From contig CM049320.1 in the NCBI GenBank assembly GCA_026874595.1, positions 12,177,964 through 12,241,963 of the forward strand: 64,000 bases of DNA, in the 5' to 3' direction. Every line of letters starts with the position of its first letter. Positions within the stretch are counted from its first letter, which is position 1. Both the position numbers and the translations under genes were made by a program. A model generated the notes under the pieces. It had not been told where the DNA came from and made no database searches. It saw only the letters and a list, made by a program, of their open reading frames with translations. The DNA is from Sipunculus nudus (lineage: Eukaryota; Annelida; Sipuncula; Golfingiida; Sipunculidae). Below, one piece after another: positions 22,638-35,419 of the stretch.

Positions 22638-24239
22638 ATACTGGTGGTATATATATACATACAGGAAAATGTTTGAAATTGCATTTCCATAACTTCAGTT
22701 ATCCAAATATACATATACCTCCTTTTTTAACTTTGGTTAAAAATAAAAGTAACTTAACTAGGAAGGAGGCAGCACCTGCTGACAGTTGATCACATCAGTA
22801 GACATTGAGTGATAGCAGTCAGGAATAAACGATATAGATCAATATTTTTCTGGAGTCATTTCTGGAGTCCATTTAAATGAAGAAATACTAGGTCCATTAG
22901 TGATATTACTTTTCTGGCATAAATAACCCATGTTTGGAGAAATTACACTTCTTTCTCCACACTATTTTATGAAATCTTTAATATAAGCCATGATGTATAA
23001 TAAATGGTCCATCTTTTCCCGATGTGTCACAGTGTCAGAGATGCAGGGAGGTTGTTTCACATAGTGTCTGCTCATATTGACTACCTGCCAAGGTTGATTA
23101 ACTGTAAAATATTGTGGAGGGAAAAAAATCAGCTACTAATACTTATTTAATCAATCAATCAACGGTGACAAACGCAGTTAATAATACAGACACTCGCAGT
23201 CAAGGGTAGCTAGGTGAGACTTAATTAAATGTCATCCTTTTCCACTGTATCAATCAAATAAAAAGCCTAGAGCCCTCGATATCAAGATACCGGATAGATC
23301 TCTGCACATATCATATCAACATATATCTAATCCTTCTTTTTAGGATTGCCCAGACACTTTTTAAGAAACTACAGTTCTGATAATCAATATTTGTGCATAA
23401 CTAAATGATTTAATGTGCTGTTGGCTGAGATGGCATATTAATATAGCAACACCAAGCCATCTAGATATAGTATGATACATCAGCAGTATATTCATAATTC
23501 CTTTACCGTAAGTGCCTGTTGATATTCTCTATAAATACTATATATATATAGGGTTAATACAGGCTAGGTTAGTTTATTATTACCAAAAAATCCTTTTACC
23601 TGATTATCAGTTTGAAATAGCAAATTAGGGTATATTACATTTTAATTAATATTTTGGGTAGTATGAAGTAAGTAACTATGGATGATCATACATATTTTAT
23701 AAGTTGTTGGTTTTACTTATTGGAGGATACTGGTACTGCATATTCACTACTAATGCAGTATCAGATGAAATACCTAAACTTTTTCAGAGTCAGAGTCAGA
23801 GTCTTTTTAAAGTCAGAGCCAAGAATTTGGTTTAAAATGTAAGCTATATACTTTTTTTGTACAAAAAGTGCTTAGAATTTTTATGCATATTTTACAGCTA
23901 ACATAATAAGATCTTTGAAGGCATAATAATAACATAGCCACCTGAATGAAACAATTTCATTAACCTGCACTTCATTCTGTATATGTGTGTGTCTGCATGA
24001 TAATTGAAGAACAGTATCTTGGATGTTATTGAAATTTATCATGTTAGAAGTTTAATCTAATACTTAAAAAAGGAATTCTGTTCATGTCTGTTCGCAATGT
24101 TCTCTAAAACCGCGTTGTGTATAATAGTGTGCCTTATATCATTTTAAAGGTTATTGTGCCAGCAGTGACATAGGCGATATGAAAATAAATAATTTTTAAA
24201 TTACATATAATTTTGAGTGATTTTTCCATTTTTACTGAC
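22638..24239. other. AT-rich sequence, no feature recognised
   Basis: Contains a short TA run near 23540-23551 and a small CAGAGT tandem near 23787-23805, but no gene that I can support. Confidence 0.45.
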
Positions 24240-25288
24240 TTGCACAGAGGTATGACCGAGCACAGCCGAACTGCCTTCGGCAATGCCCGGAACGCATGCA
24301 TTGTGGTGTTTCAACCTCAAACACTACTATTGTTCATATGAATAACACTTGCTTTCAGAGAGGGATTTGAGCCTGTCGGCCCTTTCATTTGAACGAGGCT
24401 CTCACCAACTTGCGTGGTCAGTAAAAGAGAAAAACACGTTTCTCAATTTATGAAATGGAGAGCTAAACCCAGGAGGAATAATGACAAAACCTAATTCAAG
24501 GTCCCAATATCACGTACAGGCGTGTGGTGGGGTGGGGTGGAGTGGTGTCTGGGGTTTCAGGCCTCAAAATCTGTCTGATATGATGAAAAAGCTTGCGGCG
24601 GTTGAAAATGAATACGGACCCTCTGCATGGAGTCCCGTTGGGTCCGCTTCTGCTACTTAGAGATATATGCATATTCCTGTTTCTTTCTTCAGGAACAGTT
24701 TCCTTGCAACGCACATTTAATAAATATTTCATGTGTTCCTCACATCAACCTAATCTTTATACGTCTAACGATAGAATCCAGTCAAATATAATAAAAAACC
24801 TGAATGCCCCCGTGTCTCAATCCGCTTCGCAATGTAAACACCATCACTGACCAGGTCTTCAAGGTAAACATACCGGTATAAATTTCTTGCCACGTGGACA
24901 GCCCCGCAAAATAAATGTTTAAAATATTTGACCGACTGCAGGATCACTCACGCACTGTCTCCATGAACCAAGTTATGAGTTTATACGGACAGATGGTATG
25001 ATGTCTAGGATTCATGTAATTTAAAAGTAAGTGGCAAAATTAAGATACAAGCAGCTGGACATAGAAACGTTTTTCTGTTCACAAATGTGTTGTGCCTCAG
25101 AGAGGAGCGCGAGTTATTCTGCAGTCATGCCAAAATGTTTATACATATCTTATGGAGACAGTTTCCCATTGAAAACCTATATTTTCTGTTAACTTTTAGA
25201 ATAAAAAAATGAGCCAACATTTCACATCTCAGTAAATAAATCTCCCCATCCCTGTTAATAAGCCCGGTATACCGGGTCTATCAGCTAG
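24240..25288 (+). mobile_element. Candidate Helitron remnant (3' end defined, 5' end not)
   Basis: The segment is clearly richer in G, C and CpG than its surroundings. It ends with the 14-bp palindrome CCCGGTATACCGGG (25263-25276), 8 nt, then CTAG followed by T (25285-25289). A hairpin shortly before CTRR|T is the hallmark of Helitron 3' ends. I cannot place the 5' TC end. The given start is where the composition changes, near an AGCCGAACTGCCTTCGGC hairpin. No Rep/helicase sequence is visible. The short frames on both strands (24496-24850) resemble nothing I know. Confidence 0.45.
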
Positions 25289-25342
25289 TTTTGGTATAAA
25301 TCCAAGGGTACATAAGCCCAGAATGAATGTTTTATGGTTTTT

Positions 25343-27202
25343 AGCTCAGCTGACTATAAGTCATCTGAGCTATAGTTGTGGTCCTTTGTCCGTCATCCGT
25401 CCGTCCGGCCGTCCGGCTGTCCGTTAACAGCTAGGGCACGTTTTTAAACCGTTGGACCTACGAATCCAAAATCCTGCATACCATTAGATGTTTCCAAAAT
25501 CTCCTTCCATATGGAAAATTGGGTCATTAGGACTTCGTTCCTTCGAAATTTTAAGGAAAAACCTCCGTTTTCCATAAAAAAAGCCATTGTTACATTTCAA
25601 GGCTGCCTAATATCAAAACCACTGATCTGTTTTTGATCATATTTAGTATTCATATTCTTCCATTCATTTTCTGTGCACATATTGAAAATTAGGTCAGTAT
25701 TGGGTATTATTTTTAAGTTATGGGCCCAAATATAATGCAAGTTTTAAAAAATCAGGAAATATATTTGCTCACTTAACATGAGAATTGCTGAAGCTGGAGA
25801 CTTTTTTTATCAGGAATATAACTTTATTTAATCAAGATTCAATTGTTTATCCAAAATTAGATCTGAATTTTGCAAATTTTTCAAATTATTAGCATAAATA
25901 AAAAATCAGTACCTTAAATTTTGTCCAACTTTGGCAATGGCACGTTTTTTTTCCTGTAAGCACTGTTGATTTAATTTTCAAAGCATATATACATAAGAAT
26001 TTAATCTTTTAAAATCTGAAATTTCAAAAGAATTGATTGAAAAGAGTAGCTTTTATTCAAGTTTTCATACACCATGTAAAGTGTTGTTTACATCTAACCC
26101 ACCTAGTAGTACAGCCTTCACTGGCATTATGTAACCCACCCAAGGCAGCTTGTCTTGGCTCAGCTTGGCCACTACTAGCAGGCTTCCCCTCTGCCCTGCA
26201 CTCCCCCCCCCCCCCCAGCTGGTGCATAAACTAGATGAATGTTATAATTTTCTGTATTTTATTTTATTCTTGGCTATGCTACATTTTAGATTTTGTATTG
26301 TACCACCAGGGTTACAATGATTAAAGTGCACATTTAATTGTGTCCACAAAGTGATGTATTGCTATGTGTGCAAGTGTGGATGTTCATCAGATAAGTAATT
26401 CTTTACTACAGAAAAGTAAAACTTCACCAGGTGTGAAATTAACTATTAATTCCAGTAATAAATTATAGCTGAGATTGTAATTAGCATAATGATATTGTTT
26501 GTCCCTCATCCAACCAACAGTGTGTATACTTAATTTGAAAAGATGTTTTTATTTTATCAAATTTACTGAATCTTTTATTTTATTTTGGTGAATAAAATTA
26601 AGCATGTACTGAAAACTCCAATGTGCAAAACTTTTTAATAGGGATTCAAGGAATAATCTTGTAGATGCCATGTTGTGGCATTATTTTCTTTTAATTATGC
26701 ATTATATGACCCAATATGAGCTACACTCTGGATATATAATGATTGCAACTTAGAATTCTAATATATTAACTTATATTTTCAGTTTTTTTATTACAAATTT
26801 ATAAAACTTGTAAATAAAAAAAATGAATGAGATAAAAACTATTAATGGAAAAAGTGGATATGCCAAAAAAATAGGCTTATATATAAACTTAAATGCATTA
26901 TTCCCTTGAAAGTGAAATAAAGGTATTAGTCCATTCTGTCCACTTGCCTGTCCATCTGTAAATTTTTCATATGCATCATAGTATCTCAAAACTTTTACTG
27001 TTTTTCTTCATGACAGTCTTGTCAGAGTATTAGTTTGCAATCATATATTTAGAACTTTACTATAACCAAGTAGGAGGGCCCCTTTTCTCTTAGCTTCTCA
27101 TATGCTTATATAAATGAAAAACATTACAATAGAATATTTTTATATTTTGCATTTGCAAAAATTTCAAACTTAAGCTGGGCGCCGTGACCCATGGGTCCTT
27201 TG
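25343..27202 (+). mobile_element. Family B element, type II
   Basis: The 5' near-palindrome AGCTCAGCTGACTATAAG and a CCGT/CCGG microsatellite (25395-25425) open the element. GGGCGCCGTGACCCATGGGTCCTTTG closes it at 27202. The 5' unit (25440-26000) matches other B copies. The body 26040-27170 is the reverse complement of the minus-strand B copy around 3990-5250, including the C14 run at 26203-26216. Non-coding. Confidence 0.8.
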
Positions 27203-27807
27203 TTTATATTTTGGATTCTCAACATCATTGTTTGGCTAGAACTGAATAAATACCAGACATGGTGCTAATACTTTGCGAATGTATTTGAATATGAATATGA
27301 ATATGTACTCCATTATAAAATTTCTTGCATAAGAATGGGAATTCAGGTAAAAATGAAATTTATGAATACCAGTGCAAATACTTTCAAAATGTATTCATGA
27401 ATGCATTCATGAATATATTCTATAATATTATTATAATAATCATTTCAGTTATATTAAAATAAAAAAAAACATATGATTCTCTTATTATTTTTAATAAAAA
27501 TTATATTTGGCACAATATTTGTTATTAAATTTTAATAAATAGTTTAACTCTTATCTTATATGTGCTGCTTATCAGTTATATGGCCAAGTCAAAATCTGTA
27601 TGACAATAGCATTCCATTTGTTTATAGAATAAATGAAATCAATCTCTTCTCTGTCTCCAAAGAAACTATCAAAATTATACATAAGCTAAACACTAACAAC
27701 TCATAATACAGCTTATATTTATCACCACACAAAACCAGCATGTGCCTCATTTCAAAATCATATTTTTATCATATAACAGCTGAGCGCCGTGACCCATGGG
27801 TCCCTTG
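27203..27807 (+). mobile_element. Extra family B 3' segment abutting the type II copy
   Basis: Starting immediately after the first 3' terminus, this segment matches the last ~600 bp of the type I copies (compare 7757-8361). It ends CAGCTGAGCGCCGTGACCCATGGGTCCCTTG. The composite thus carries one 5' end and two successive 3' ends. It may have arisen by insertion of one B inside another followed by loss, or by read-through past the first terminator. Confidence 0.75.
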
Positions 27808-28336
27808 TTTAATGCACATATGTTTGCACTAGGACCAAGTATATGACAATATGGCCAACTGTGGCGCGCCATTCATGACATTACAGAGGAAAATGACGTC
27901 ACTCCATCTGCAGTTTCCCTGAAAGGTGTCAGTGAACCAATGTGCATCATGGGGGTGGGGGGGGGGGGGGGTGGTTGTTCTTCTTTGGGTCGAGGACAAC
28001 AATACCACAAATTTTGTTTTTGTCTTTAAATATATTTTCAATTAAGAGGTTCCCAGGAATAACTCCTGTTTTATTAACATTCCAAGGCACCAAATTTGAA
28101 CACCATCTTCAGCCCAGGGTTTGTGTCTTCATATTTGGACGCCTTTTTTTAATTTTCTTTGTGATGAATAAATCTGTTGGATGCACATACACAGTCCCTG
28201 CAGGTTTGGTGGGACCCTGAGGGTGGTGACTGAAACTAAATAGTAGTAGAAGTAATCAGTGTTAAAATCATATTGAAAGATAGAAAACGACAGATGATCC
28301 ATTATTAATCGCTTATTATATGTACTATCTATCCTA
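27808..28336. other. Sequence with G-run, no gene recognised
   Basis: Holds a G15 run at 27957-27971, preceded by GGGGGT. It yields glycine-rich or proline-rich frames on both strands that are artefacts. Confidence 0.5.
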
Positions 28337-28353
28337 CTGTAAAATGTGCAGTA

Positions 28354-28473
28354 TCAGATGAGGATCCAAGGGGGGTAGGGGGTTGAGACACCTCCCCCCC
28401 CCCTCCCTGCTCTCTACCATCAACCTTTTTTGTAGACCTGTTGACCCCTCCCTGCAAAAAACCCTGGATCCAT
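28354..28473. mobile_element. Possible MITE remnant with GGATCC-type ends
   Basis: The left end AGATGAGGATCCAAGGGGGG and the right end CCCTGGATCCATGCCTG are inverted relatives around GGATCC with adjacent G/C runs. No clean target duplication is seen. It is similar in style to 22428-22637. Confidence 0.35.
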
Positions 28474-31400
28474 GCCTGTGTATAGAATTAAACCAAAAAT
28501 ATTGATTGAGTGAACTTAGTGTTACTAATATATAGTACATCACGCTGAAAGGTTTAAGTAATGGCTGGGTTGTTAATTGACACTTATTTGTTTTACAGGG
28601 TCAAGTTTTTCTTTTGTTTTTGTTTTTCACAAGTGAAGGCTTTAATGCTGTTTTGTGCCCCGTCTTTCTTATATCTCTGGCAGAATAAGAATATTTTATC
28701 GGTAATATAGAACTCCTTTGCATGTGCATACATAGTCTTTTGTGATTGATTATGCAAACTTGCAATCAGTTAAATCAATTTTGAAAAAAAGACCAATCAT
28801 TGATATAATCAATAAATTTGCACACTAATATGAAAAAATATGTTTACACATGTTCTCAAAAAGGTATGATTTATTTACGGTTTAATTTTAATATCTTTGA
28901 AAAAGTACTTCCAAATCAATCATTCAGCCGAAGACAATTGAAGATAATTAAAAAATAAAAATAAAGATATATAAGATAGGCATAAATATGAAAATATCCT
29001 TGAAAAATGATTAGAACTCCCTACTGCATCAGATTACTGAAAAAGTTTTTCTCAACCATATTCAAACATATAGTCATTAAGTGAGTTTGAAACTAGTGGC
29101 CTTGACTTTTATCCTGCAGGTCAAACCCACCAAAATGTAGCATTTTTATAAACCCAATAATTTTTGAAGTAATGCTTATTTATTGCTAAAATTTTGGGAT
29201 TGAGGCCTATTGGGGCTAGATATTTATCTGTTTTTTTGGACTGCAAAAACAAAGCTTATCTGGTTATGTACTTCATTTGTCTGCCAATCATCCACAATTT
29301 GTGAAGTTATTTGTGTACATGTAAAGCAAGCCATGGGTCACTTTGCATTTGCTGTAATTTTTTGCTCTCTCAGAAAAATGGCAAAGGTTAATTTAGTGCC
29401 ATCAGGCTGAAGTTTTCCTTTTGTACTTTGGCTCTGTATACTGTATCTTACATTAAGCTAGCTGGCATGTTAGAATAGTTCATTCTTTGTGCAAATATTT
29501 GACTACCTGCCATACAGTCATGTCTGCTCAATACATTAAATGTCCAGGAACAGTTCGGTCCCCAACAGGAACATATGTACATAATTAGAACTCCTGCTTT
29601 TTTCAGGCCACCTATCAACAAGTGGAAGGTAAAAGCTTTTAGAGTGGTGTGCAATTAGAGGGCATACAGTGTAACGATCTGGCGAGGGAACCCTGCTGTA
29701 TACTAGAAAGCTTGCCAACAAGGCATTCATTACAATCTCAGACCCCTGCTATGGTGAAATTAGCGTTCGCTCAAAGATGGTCAGGAAATAGTATATGTTC
29801 TTGTTGGTTTCCATCTGCCAAACATACGACAGTGCCATGTACCATGTTTCTGATATTGATCTAAGTAGACTTTTCATAATATTAATATTATATTGTCAAT
29901 TGAGTACAAATAACAGCTGTGTTATAAATTTGTCTTTCAACAAAATTTGTTTGAAGAATACAATAAGAACTCATTAATTGGGCCAGACAGGAATTAATTT
30001 ATAAATGGTTATTTATACCCGGTGCATGGTTGATTCTCTGATATTTGCATATATCCATAAGTTGAAGGCAATATAATGTTAAAACTTCCCAAGTTAATAA
30101 ACTTTTGTTGTAAACATGAGCAGTATTAGAGTGTTTACCCCATGTGTGGCACAAATGGATATGAATACTTTACCTAACAGAAAAAGACCTCTCCCGAGAG
30201 CATGTGCACTGCATGTGTTTGAGCAGGGTTCAGGTCTGCAGGGTTCAGGTCAGCTGACCTCTGCATGTAAACAGATAGGTAAAACAATGGTAACAAGTAT
30301 TCTGGAAATTAATATTAATAAAGAGGAGGTGAGAGTGCAACTATGTTACAGCTAAGATACTGTATATTTCTGTAATAGGACCACAGATAAAAGAATCAGC
30401 ATTTCCATTGTATTAACTTACACAGCTCATGGATTGTCAGATGTATACTTTCAAAACTTAGCTTTTCAAGAAGAAACCTGTTTCAATGAGGTTCCCTGTT
30501 GACAATGACGCTGCAAACTATGTTAAAGCAACCGGGCCAAAACATTCACTGTCATACATGTGTAGGATACTATCCCCGAATCAGACATGTCAGATATTGC
30601 CAATAGGTGCTGCTTGTTAAATGGAAAAGGTTATTTAACCCTCTCTTGAGTGACAAAACCATAAAAGTAAACACAATCCAGACGTTTTCTGGGATGCAAA
30701 CATTTACTCTGAAAGTTACCATGCAACCAAGAAGAAAATTGCATCAGGCCTTGAGGACATTGATTTTGGTTGTTTGTGCTTTTAACTGTGTAATTATTTG
30801 GAAGGTGATGCTGCAGAGGAACTTTAAAGTAATTTGGTCACTTAAAGATGGTAATTAAACACCCAGGCTTGGTTTGTTGAGCTCCCACAGGACAGCGCTA
30901 TTCGCACTCAGCTGCCAGATTAGGCTTCTAAGGAAGCAGGTTTAATTATTGATGTATTGTGTTTCGTGAACGACGAAAAGTTCAAGAAACAGAATATTAA
31001 TGATCTTTAGGGATGTAATACTGTTACCACCCAATTTACACTGCATAGTAATTTCATAAGTCATGAATTACTCCATGTTGTTTGTTCATTTATATAGTTT
31101 TATACAGTGATGGTATAACAGCAGATTTTCTGCCTTCTTGGTCTTTTAGGCCAGTTCCTCCTTGTAGCTTTTCATGGCTCCTTGGGGAGCATACAAAAAA
31201 GCAGCCAAACAAGGGCTATAAGTTTGATATCTCAATCACATGGGCGGAGCAAAAGAGAAAACCAGACATAAATGGCACCATGTTTCTTGTTCATACTAAA
31301 CTTGTGACATCACTTCTGGTCACTCTCTGGCCATAAATATATTCATTAAAGAAGTTCTCCCTGCATATACCTGTTTTCTCTTAGTGGCTCAAGTATGTTA

Positions 31401-31486
31401 GTATTTGTGGGTGTAAATGTGTGTATGCCTGTTTATGTTAACTGTATTCTGGACAAAAGTTACATTATACCACAATAAGGTGTTCA
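28474..31486. other. AT-rich sequence, no gene recognised
   Basis: About 3 kb of apparently single-copy DNA. The only structured spot I see is the 15-bp duplication and palindrome at 30223-30260, listed separately. Confidence 0.45.
30223..30260. promoter_or_regulatory. Nuclear-receptor-like half-site cluster
   Basis: GCAGGGTTCAGGT occurs twice, 15 bp apart, and the second copy runs into the perfect 14-bp palindrome AGGTCAGCTGACCT (30247-30260). AGGTCA is the consensus nuclear-receptor half-site, here inverted with a 2-bp spacer. This is motif evidence only. Confidence 0.25.
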
Positions 31487-31672
31487 TTCTACATTTGCCT
31501 GTTGCCCATGACCAGTACCCATCACTCTTGGGTCAAGAGAGCCCATCCTTGTGGTAAAGACCTTGGCTGGGAGTCTTAGGAGTCTCAAGGCAGATGATGG
31601 CTAGAACAGGATATGAACCAACAACCTTGCCGTCACAAGTCCAGCACCCTAACCATTACGCCACCACATTCC
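31487..31672 (-). mobile_element. tRNA-derived SINE
   Basis: Read on the minus strand, the head contains an RNA polymerase III box A, TGGCGTAATGG (31653-31663). About 35 bp later comes a box B, GGTTCATATCC (31609-31619), one mismatch from GGTTCRANNCC. The body continues through AGACTCCTAAGACTCCC and GGGCTCTCTTGACCC. The far end is not certain. It is not an intact tRNA gene because the acceptor-stem partner is missing. I cannot assign the SINE family. Confidence 0.7.
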
Positions 31673-31880
31673 ACACATGCTCTAAATATATATAGTTATG
31701 TAGTCTAATTAGAATAAAGATATAACAATGTAATACAAGTGTCTTTGTGTGATTGTCTTGTGCAAAAGATTTCTCATGAGAACTTTCTATAAATTCAGCT
31801 CTTGTTAATGCATGGTATATATACCCTGGTTTTCATTGATGCACATTGTATGTATAGATTTTCAAACATTGTTAGTACGT
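31673..31880. other. Sequence after the SINE, no feature recognised
   Basis: AT-rich with no bounded repeat. Confidence 0.5.
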
Positions 31881-32375
31881 AGTCTATTATGTGGTGATGG
31901 AGATAACATAACCTTAATGATAAGCTCCTCTTCCTTTGTTTGGTGAGATAACATTTACAAGCACCACTTGTAAATGATAAATTCAAGGAAGGACCTCTTC
32001 CATTCTGTGAAATGGTGAGATAATGTTTATTTGTAGATGAGTTTTAAATTACTCCCTTAATATTTTATGTGAGAAAACATTGAAGGAAAAAAGTCCTTTT
32101 ATCTCTTCCTTGATATGGTGAGATAACATTTTTCAAAGAAAGATAAGCACTTTACCTCTTCTTTTTCTCTAATGAGATAATATTGAAGGACAGAGAGAAA
32201 CACATATTCAGTTCCTTCAACTTCTTTGACATTAATTTAGAGATAACTGGTATAATGAGATACCATTAGAAAAATAATAATACCTCTGCTTTGACATGGT
32301 GAGATATTTAATCCAAGAGAAGCAGCCTGTTTCATCCTTGATATGGTGAGATAAAATTTTTGATAAGAGATACAC
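31881..32375. repeat. Degenerate tandem repeat around GGTGAGATAACATTT
   Basis: Variants of GGTGAGATAACATTT recur at about 31894, 31942, 32012, 32117, 32171, 32256, 32299 and 32344. They are usually preceded by CTTCCTTGATAT-like and followed by A/G-rich words. Spacing is irregular (45-105 bp), as expected of an old minisatellite. Confidence 0.6.
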
Positions 32376-33876
32376 CAGTTTTCTTCCTCAAACTTTTTAT
32401 TTTTTCCTTGAATCAGAGCTCGGCCAGTCTTTTTCAGAGACTATAGCAAACATTCTCATATTGAAGGCCAGGTCTATACCCATATAATACTAGATTCAGA
32501 AAATTAAGTGTCATTGCTTCTATGTTTTTGTTCTTAAAGTGATGTTACATCTTGATTTAATAAGCAAAATTTTCATGACACATATGTGATTAACTGCTGG
32601 TAAGGCATATTTTTTGTTCATATAATGAAAAAACAGTAAGTACGACTGGTATATATTTTGTTTGGACCTGAAAGTCCTGCAGGGTACAACATGCAATAAG
32701 GATACAATTTCTGCAAGGAATTTCATGGTACTTCTGGTTTATATTGTGTTTGCACCAAATGCAAATGGGAGGACATATTTTGATTAAATAGAAATATAAT
32801 AATACACAGGAGGTGTTAGTTTTATATTGCAGTGCTATTAATTTACAAATTAACTTGTTTCTTTATGAAGAGCCAAACATTTTCAATCATTGAAATAATA
32901 TTTAAATGAAGAACACGTTTTCTGGGGTTGATCCCTGTTGTCAGAACTTATCACTTTAAAAAAACTTGAATACTTCAGAAATTGATATGCTCATATTCTG
33001 TAACGAGATTATAAAAGTTTTTCTATTTTCTTTCATTTTCTTCTTTTTGTTAACTTAAAAAACAGGCCTGATAAGATTTTTATGGTTTTGGAAAGTTTCA
33101 AAGAATTTTTACGAAGTTCTTTGTATTACATACTGGTTGCTCATTTCTTTTTCCCCTCACCCTGATTCCAATTACAGCAGCCTTGGCATAACTGAATTGC
33201 AGGTGGCCTTGACCTTTTGAAATTACCCATAATGCCACCTACCTATTGTGTCTGAGCACATACATTTTTTTGGGCAGTACTGAATGGGTTGTATCTCATT
33301 TCAAAGGGAGCTGACAGTTTTGAGAAAATGGTTCCAAATTGAAGATGCCTTTATGACACTATACTGAGATGTGTAATATGAGAATATTACAATATAGCCT
33401 CTGATGTGAATCATATAACAAAATTTTTATAAATTTTTTCTTACTGCATGTAATCACAAATCTCTACTACAGTCTGTACCACAGCAGGATGCATATTGAA
33501 CTTTGGTAATATTTTCATAAATCAGCTGGTCAGTTCCAATAGTAAACTGTGAGGAAGGAATGAGGCATATATAGACCTAACTAACTGGAATAAAACCAAA
33601 AACATACCTCACAAACTATTTTAGTAATGCAATAGAATCAATATGTGAGAAAACAGTTTATTTTTTATATCTCAAACCCATTGATGAAGGCAAGGTCACT
33701 ACTCAAACAAAACAAAAACATTTAAAAGTTTCAGATTATATGTTTAGTGTCATAATTATTTTATAAAATGCAACTATTAAAGCAAGGCTGGCAACTCATG
33801 AAAGATACCATGTCACCTGGTCACAAAATTTAGAAGAACCAGAGGACTAAAAAGTGAAAATTTATGTTGGATTTTT
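32376..33876. other. AT-rich sequence, no gene recognised
   Basis: No supported feature. The short open frames show no motifs. Confidence 0.45.
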
Positions 33877-33945
33877 AGCTCAGCTAAGTCATCTGAGCTA
33901 TAGCAATCACTCTTTGCCCCCAGAATAATTACAAATGTGATTTTT
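33877..33945 (+). mobile_element. Deleted family A fragment
   Basis: It opens AGCTCAGCTAAGTCATCTGAGC and CACTCTTTG, as in family A, then jumps to CCCCCAGAATAATTACAAAT from the middle of an A unit. The microsatellite and the block between are deleted. No 3' end is found nearby. Confidence 0.65.
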
Positions 33946-34034
33946 TAGACTGTCAACTGAAGCAGTAGTAGAAGTTTCTCATCTGAGTTTAAATCAAGTG
34001 TCCTGAAACCTTGTAAATATATATATACATACAT

Positions 34035-34155
34035 ATTCATGTTGGGGGAAGAATGAGAATCTTGGAAGATCTAGAGAGACAGGAATTCAGTTTTGAAATT
34101 CAAACTTGAGGAAAAATGAGAATTCTCATTTATCCCGGATAGAATAGGAATCATT
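34035..34155. repeat. GAGAATTC-type repeat fragment 1
   Basis: Words such as GAATGAGAATCTTGGAAGATC and AAATGAGAATTCTCATTTATC, partly self-complementary, recur at 35420-35600, 35755-35880 and 36190-36305. Confidence 0.6.
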
Positions 34156-35160
34156 TATTGCTACTTTAAACTTTTTTACTTTTTTTTATATTTTTTATCT
34201 TACTTTTGTTTCAGAAAGGAACTTTGATTATATTTCTTCCAAATTAATTCTGCATTGTTCAAGTAGTTTAAAGAATAAATATACACTGGCATAAAATAGA
34301 ATTATGTAAATACTGTAGATTATAAAAATATTGTGGGTTTAGAATTTCATGATTTTGACCTTGAGCACTATTTGTTGGGTTAAATCTTTTGTGGACTAAT
34401 TGTTCCTGGTTATGCATTTTATTAAAATTCATTAGTGAACAGACCTGGAAATAAGCTAAAGATTGGTGATTGTTATTAAAAAATGCACTGTAAAAATCTA
34501 ATGTCAGATCCATGCAGTCCCCATGCAAGCAGTGTTGGCTCAATGACACAACAACTAAAATATTGTTTGACTTATCTGAATTGTTGGTGATAATTTTAGA
34601 TAAATCTCTATACATTTCTCAGGGATAATTCCACCTCAGTCCATCAAATGAAATCATGCATTACTAGGTTAATGATAGATTGATATTCCGTTCGTTCAGA
34701 AGAAACCCCGTTTCCACTCCAGTTGGGACCAGTGCACCTCAGGAACGAGGCTGCAATTAACTGGGCCCCCGCTCAAAATTGTGCTCAGCTGACCTTGACT
34801 CATCACTCAACCAGGGGACTAACTAAATTAACTCTGCCGCACTGTTTAGCTCTTATTGTTTGGCCAGTCATTTACAGGATAAAGCTATAGGGTGGTGTTG
34901 CCTTGTTTACAGGGTGCAGTTATATGTTTGTTCCCGATATCACATGGTACTTGCGCCAGAAACTATGCAGAGGGACCATCTCTCGGCTGCATCAGCTGCA
35001 AGTCAGCTTAGCCTGTCATTACTGGCTTCCAACATGATTAATAATTAAGATCAGTGTCTGTTTTAGTTTATTCAATAAAAAAAATAACATTACTCTAACA
35101 AACAATTAAATAAGAAGAGCAGTGCAAAAAGACCTTTATAACTACAACGTTTAGCGAGAT
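34156..35160. other. Sequence between repeat fragments, no gene recognised
   Basis: 34690-35045 is noticeably less AT-rich than its surroundings and has a 62-codon plus-strand frame (34860-35048), but no motif or splice context that I can defend. Confidence 0.4.
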
Positions 35161-35165
35161 AATAT

Positions 35166-35190
35166 GAGAGAGAGAGGGAGAGAGAGCAAG
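35166..35190. repeat. (GA)n microsatellite
   Basis: GAGAGAGAGAGGGAGAGAGA, an impure GA run. Confidence 0.9.
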
Positions 35191-35419
35191 TCCACACCCA
35201 CCAATGTAACTGTCACTGGTACAAGTTGTACAAGTCTGACACTGCTGAAATCTTGATGTTTAACTCAACCCAAGGAAAAAATAAATATCTTTCCTAACAA
35301 AATAAAAATAAACAAATGAACAGTTCTAAATCCACAGTATAATATAAAGCCTACAATTTCAAGTTGTGATAAGTGATACATTATAAACAAGTTTCCTAAA
35401 TTTTTGTATTATTACAGCT

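Noticed and set aside
31600-31672. Intact tRNA gene
   Set aside because: Box A and box B are present, but the sequence does not fold into a full cloverleaf with paired acceptor arms. SINE head is the better reading.
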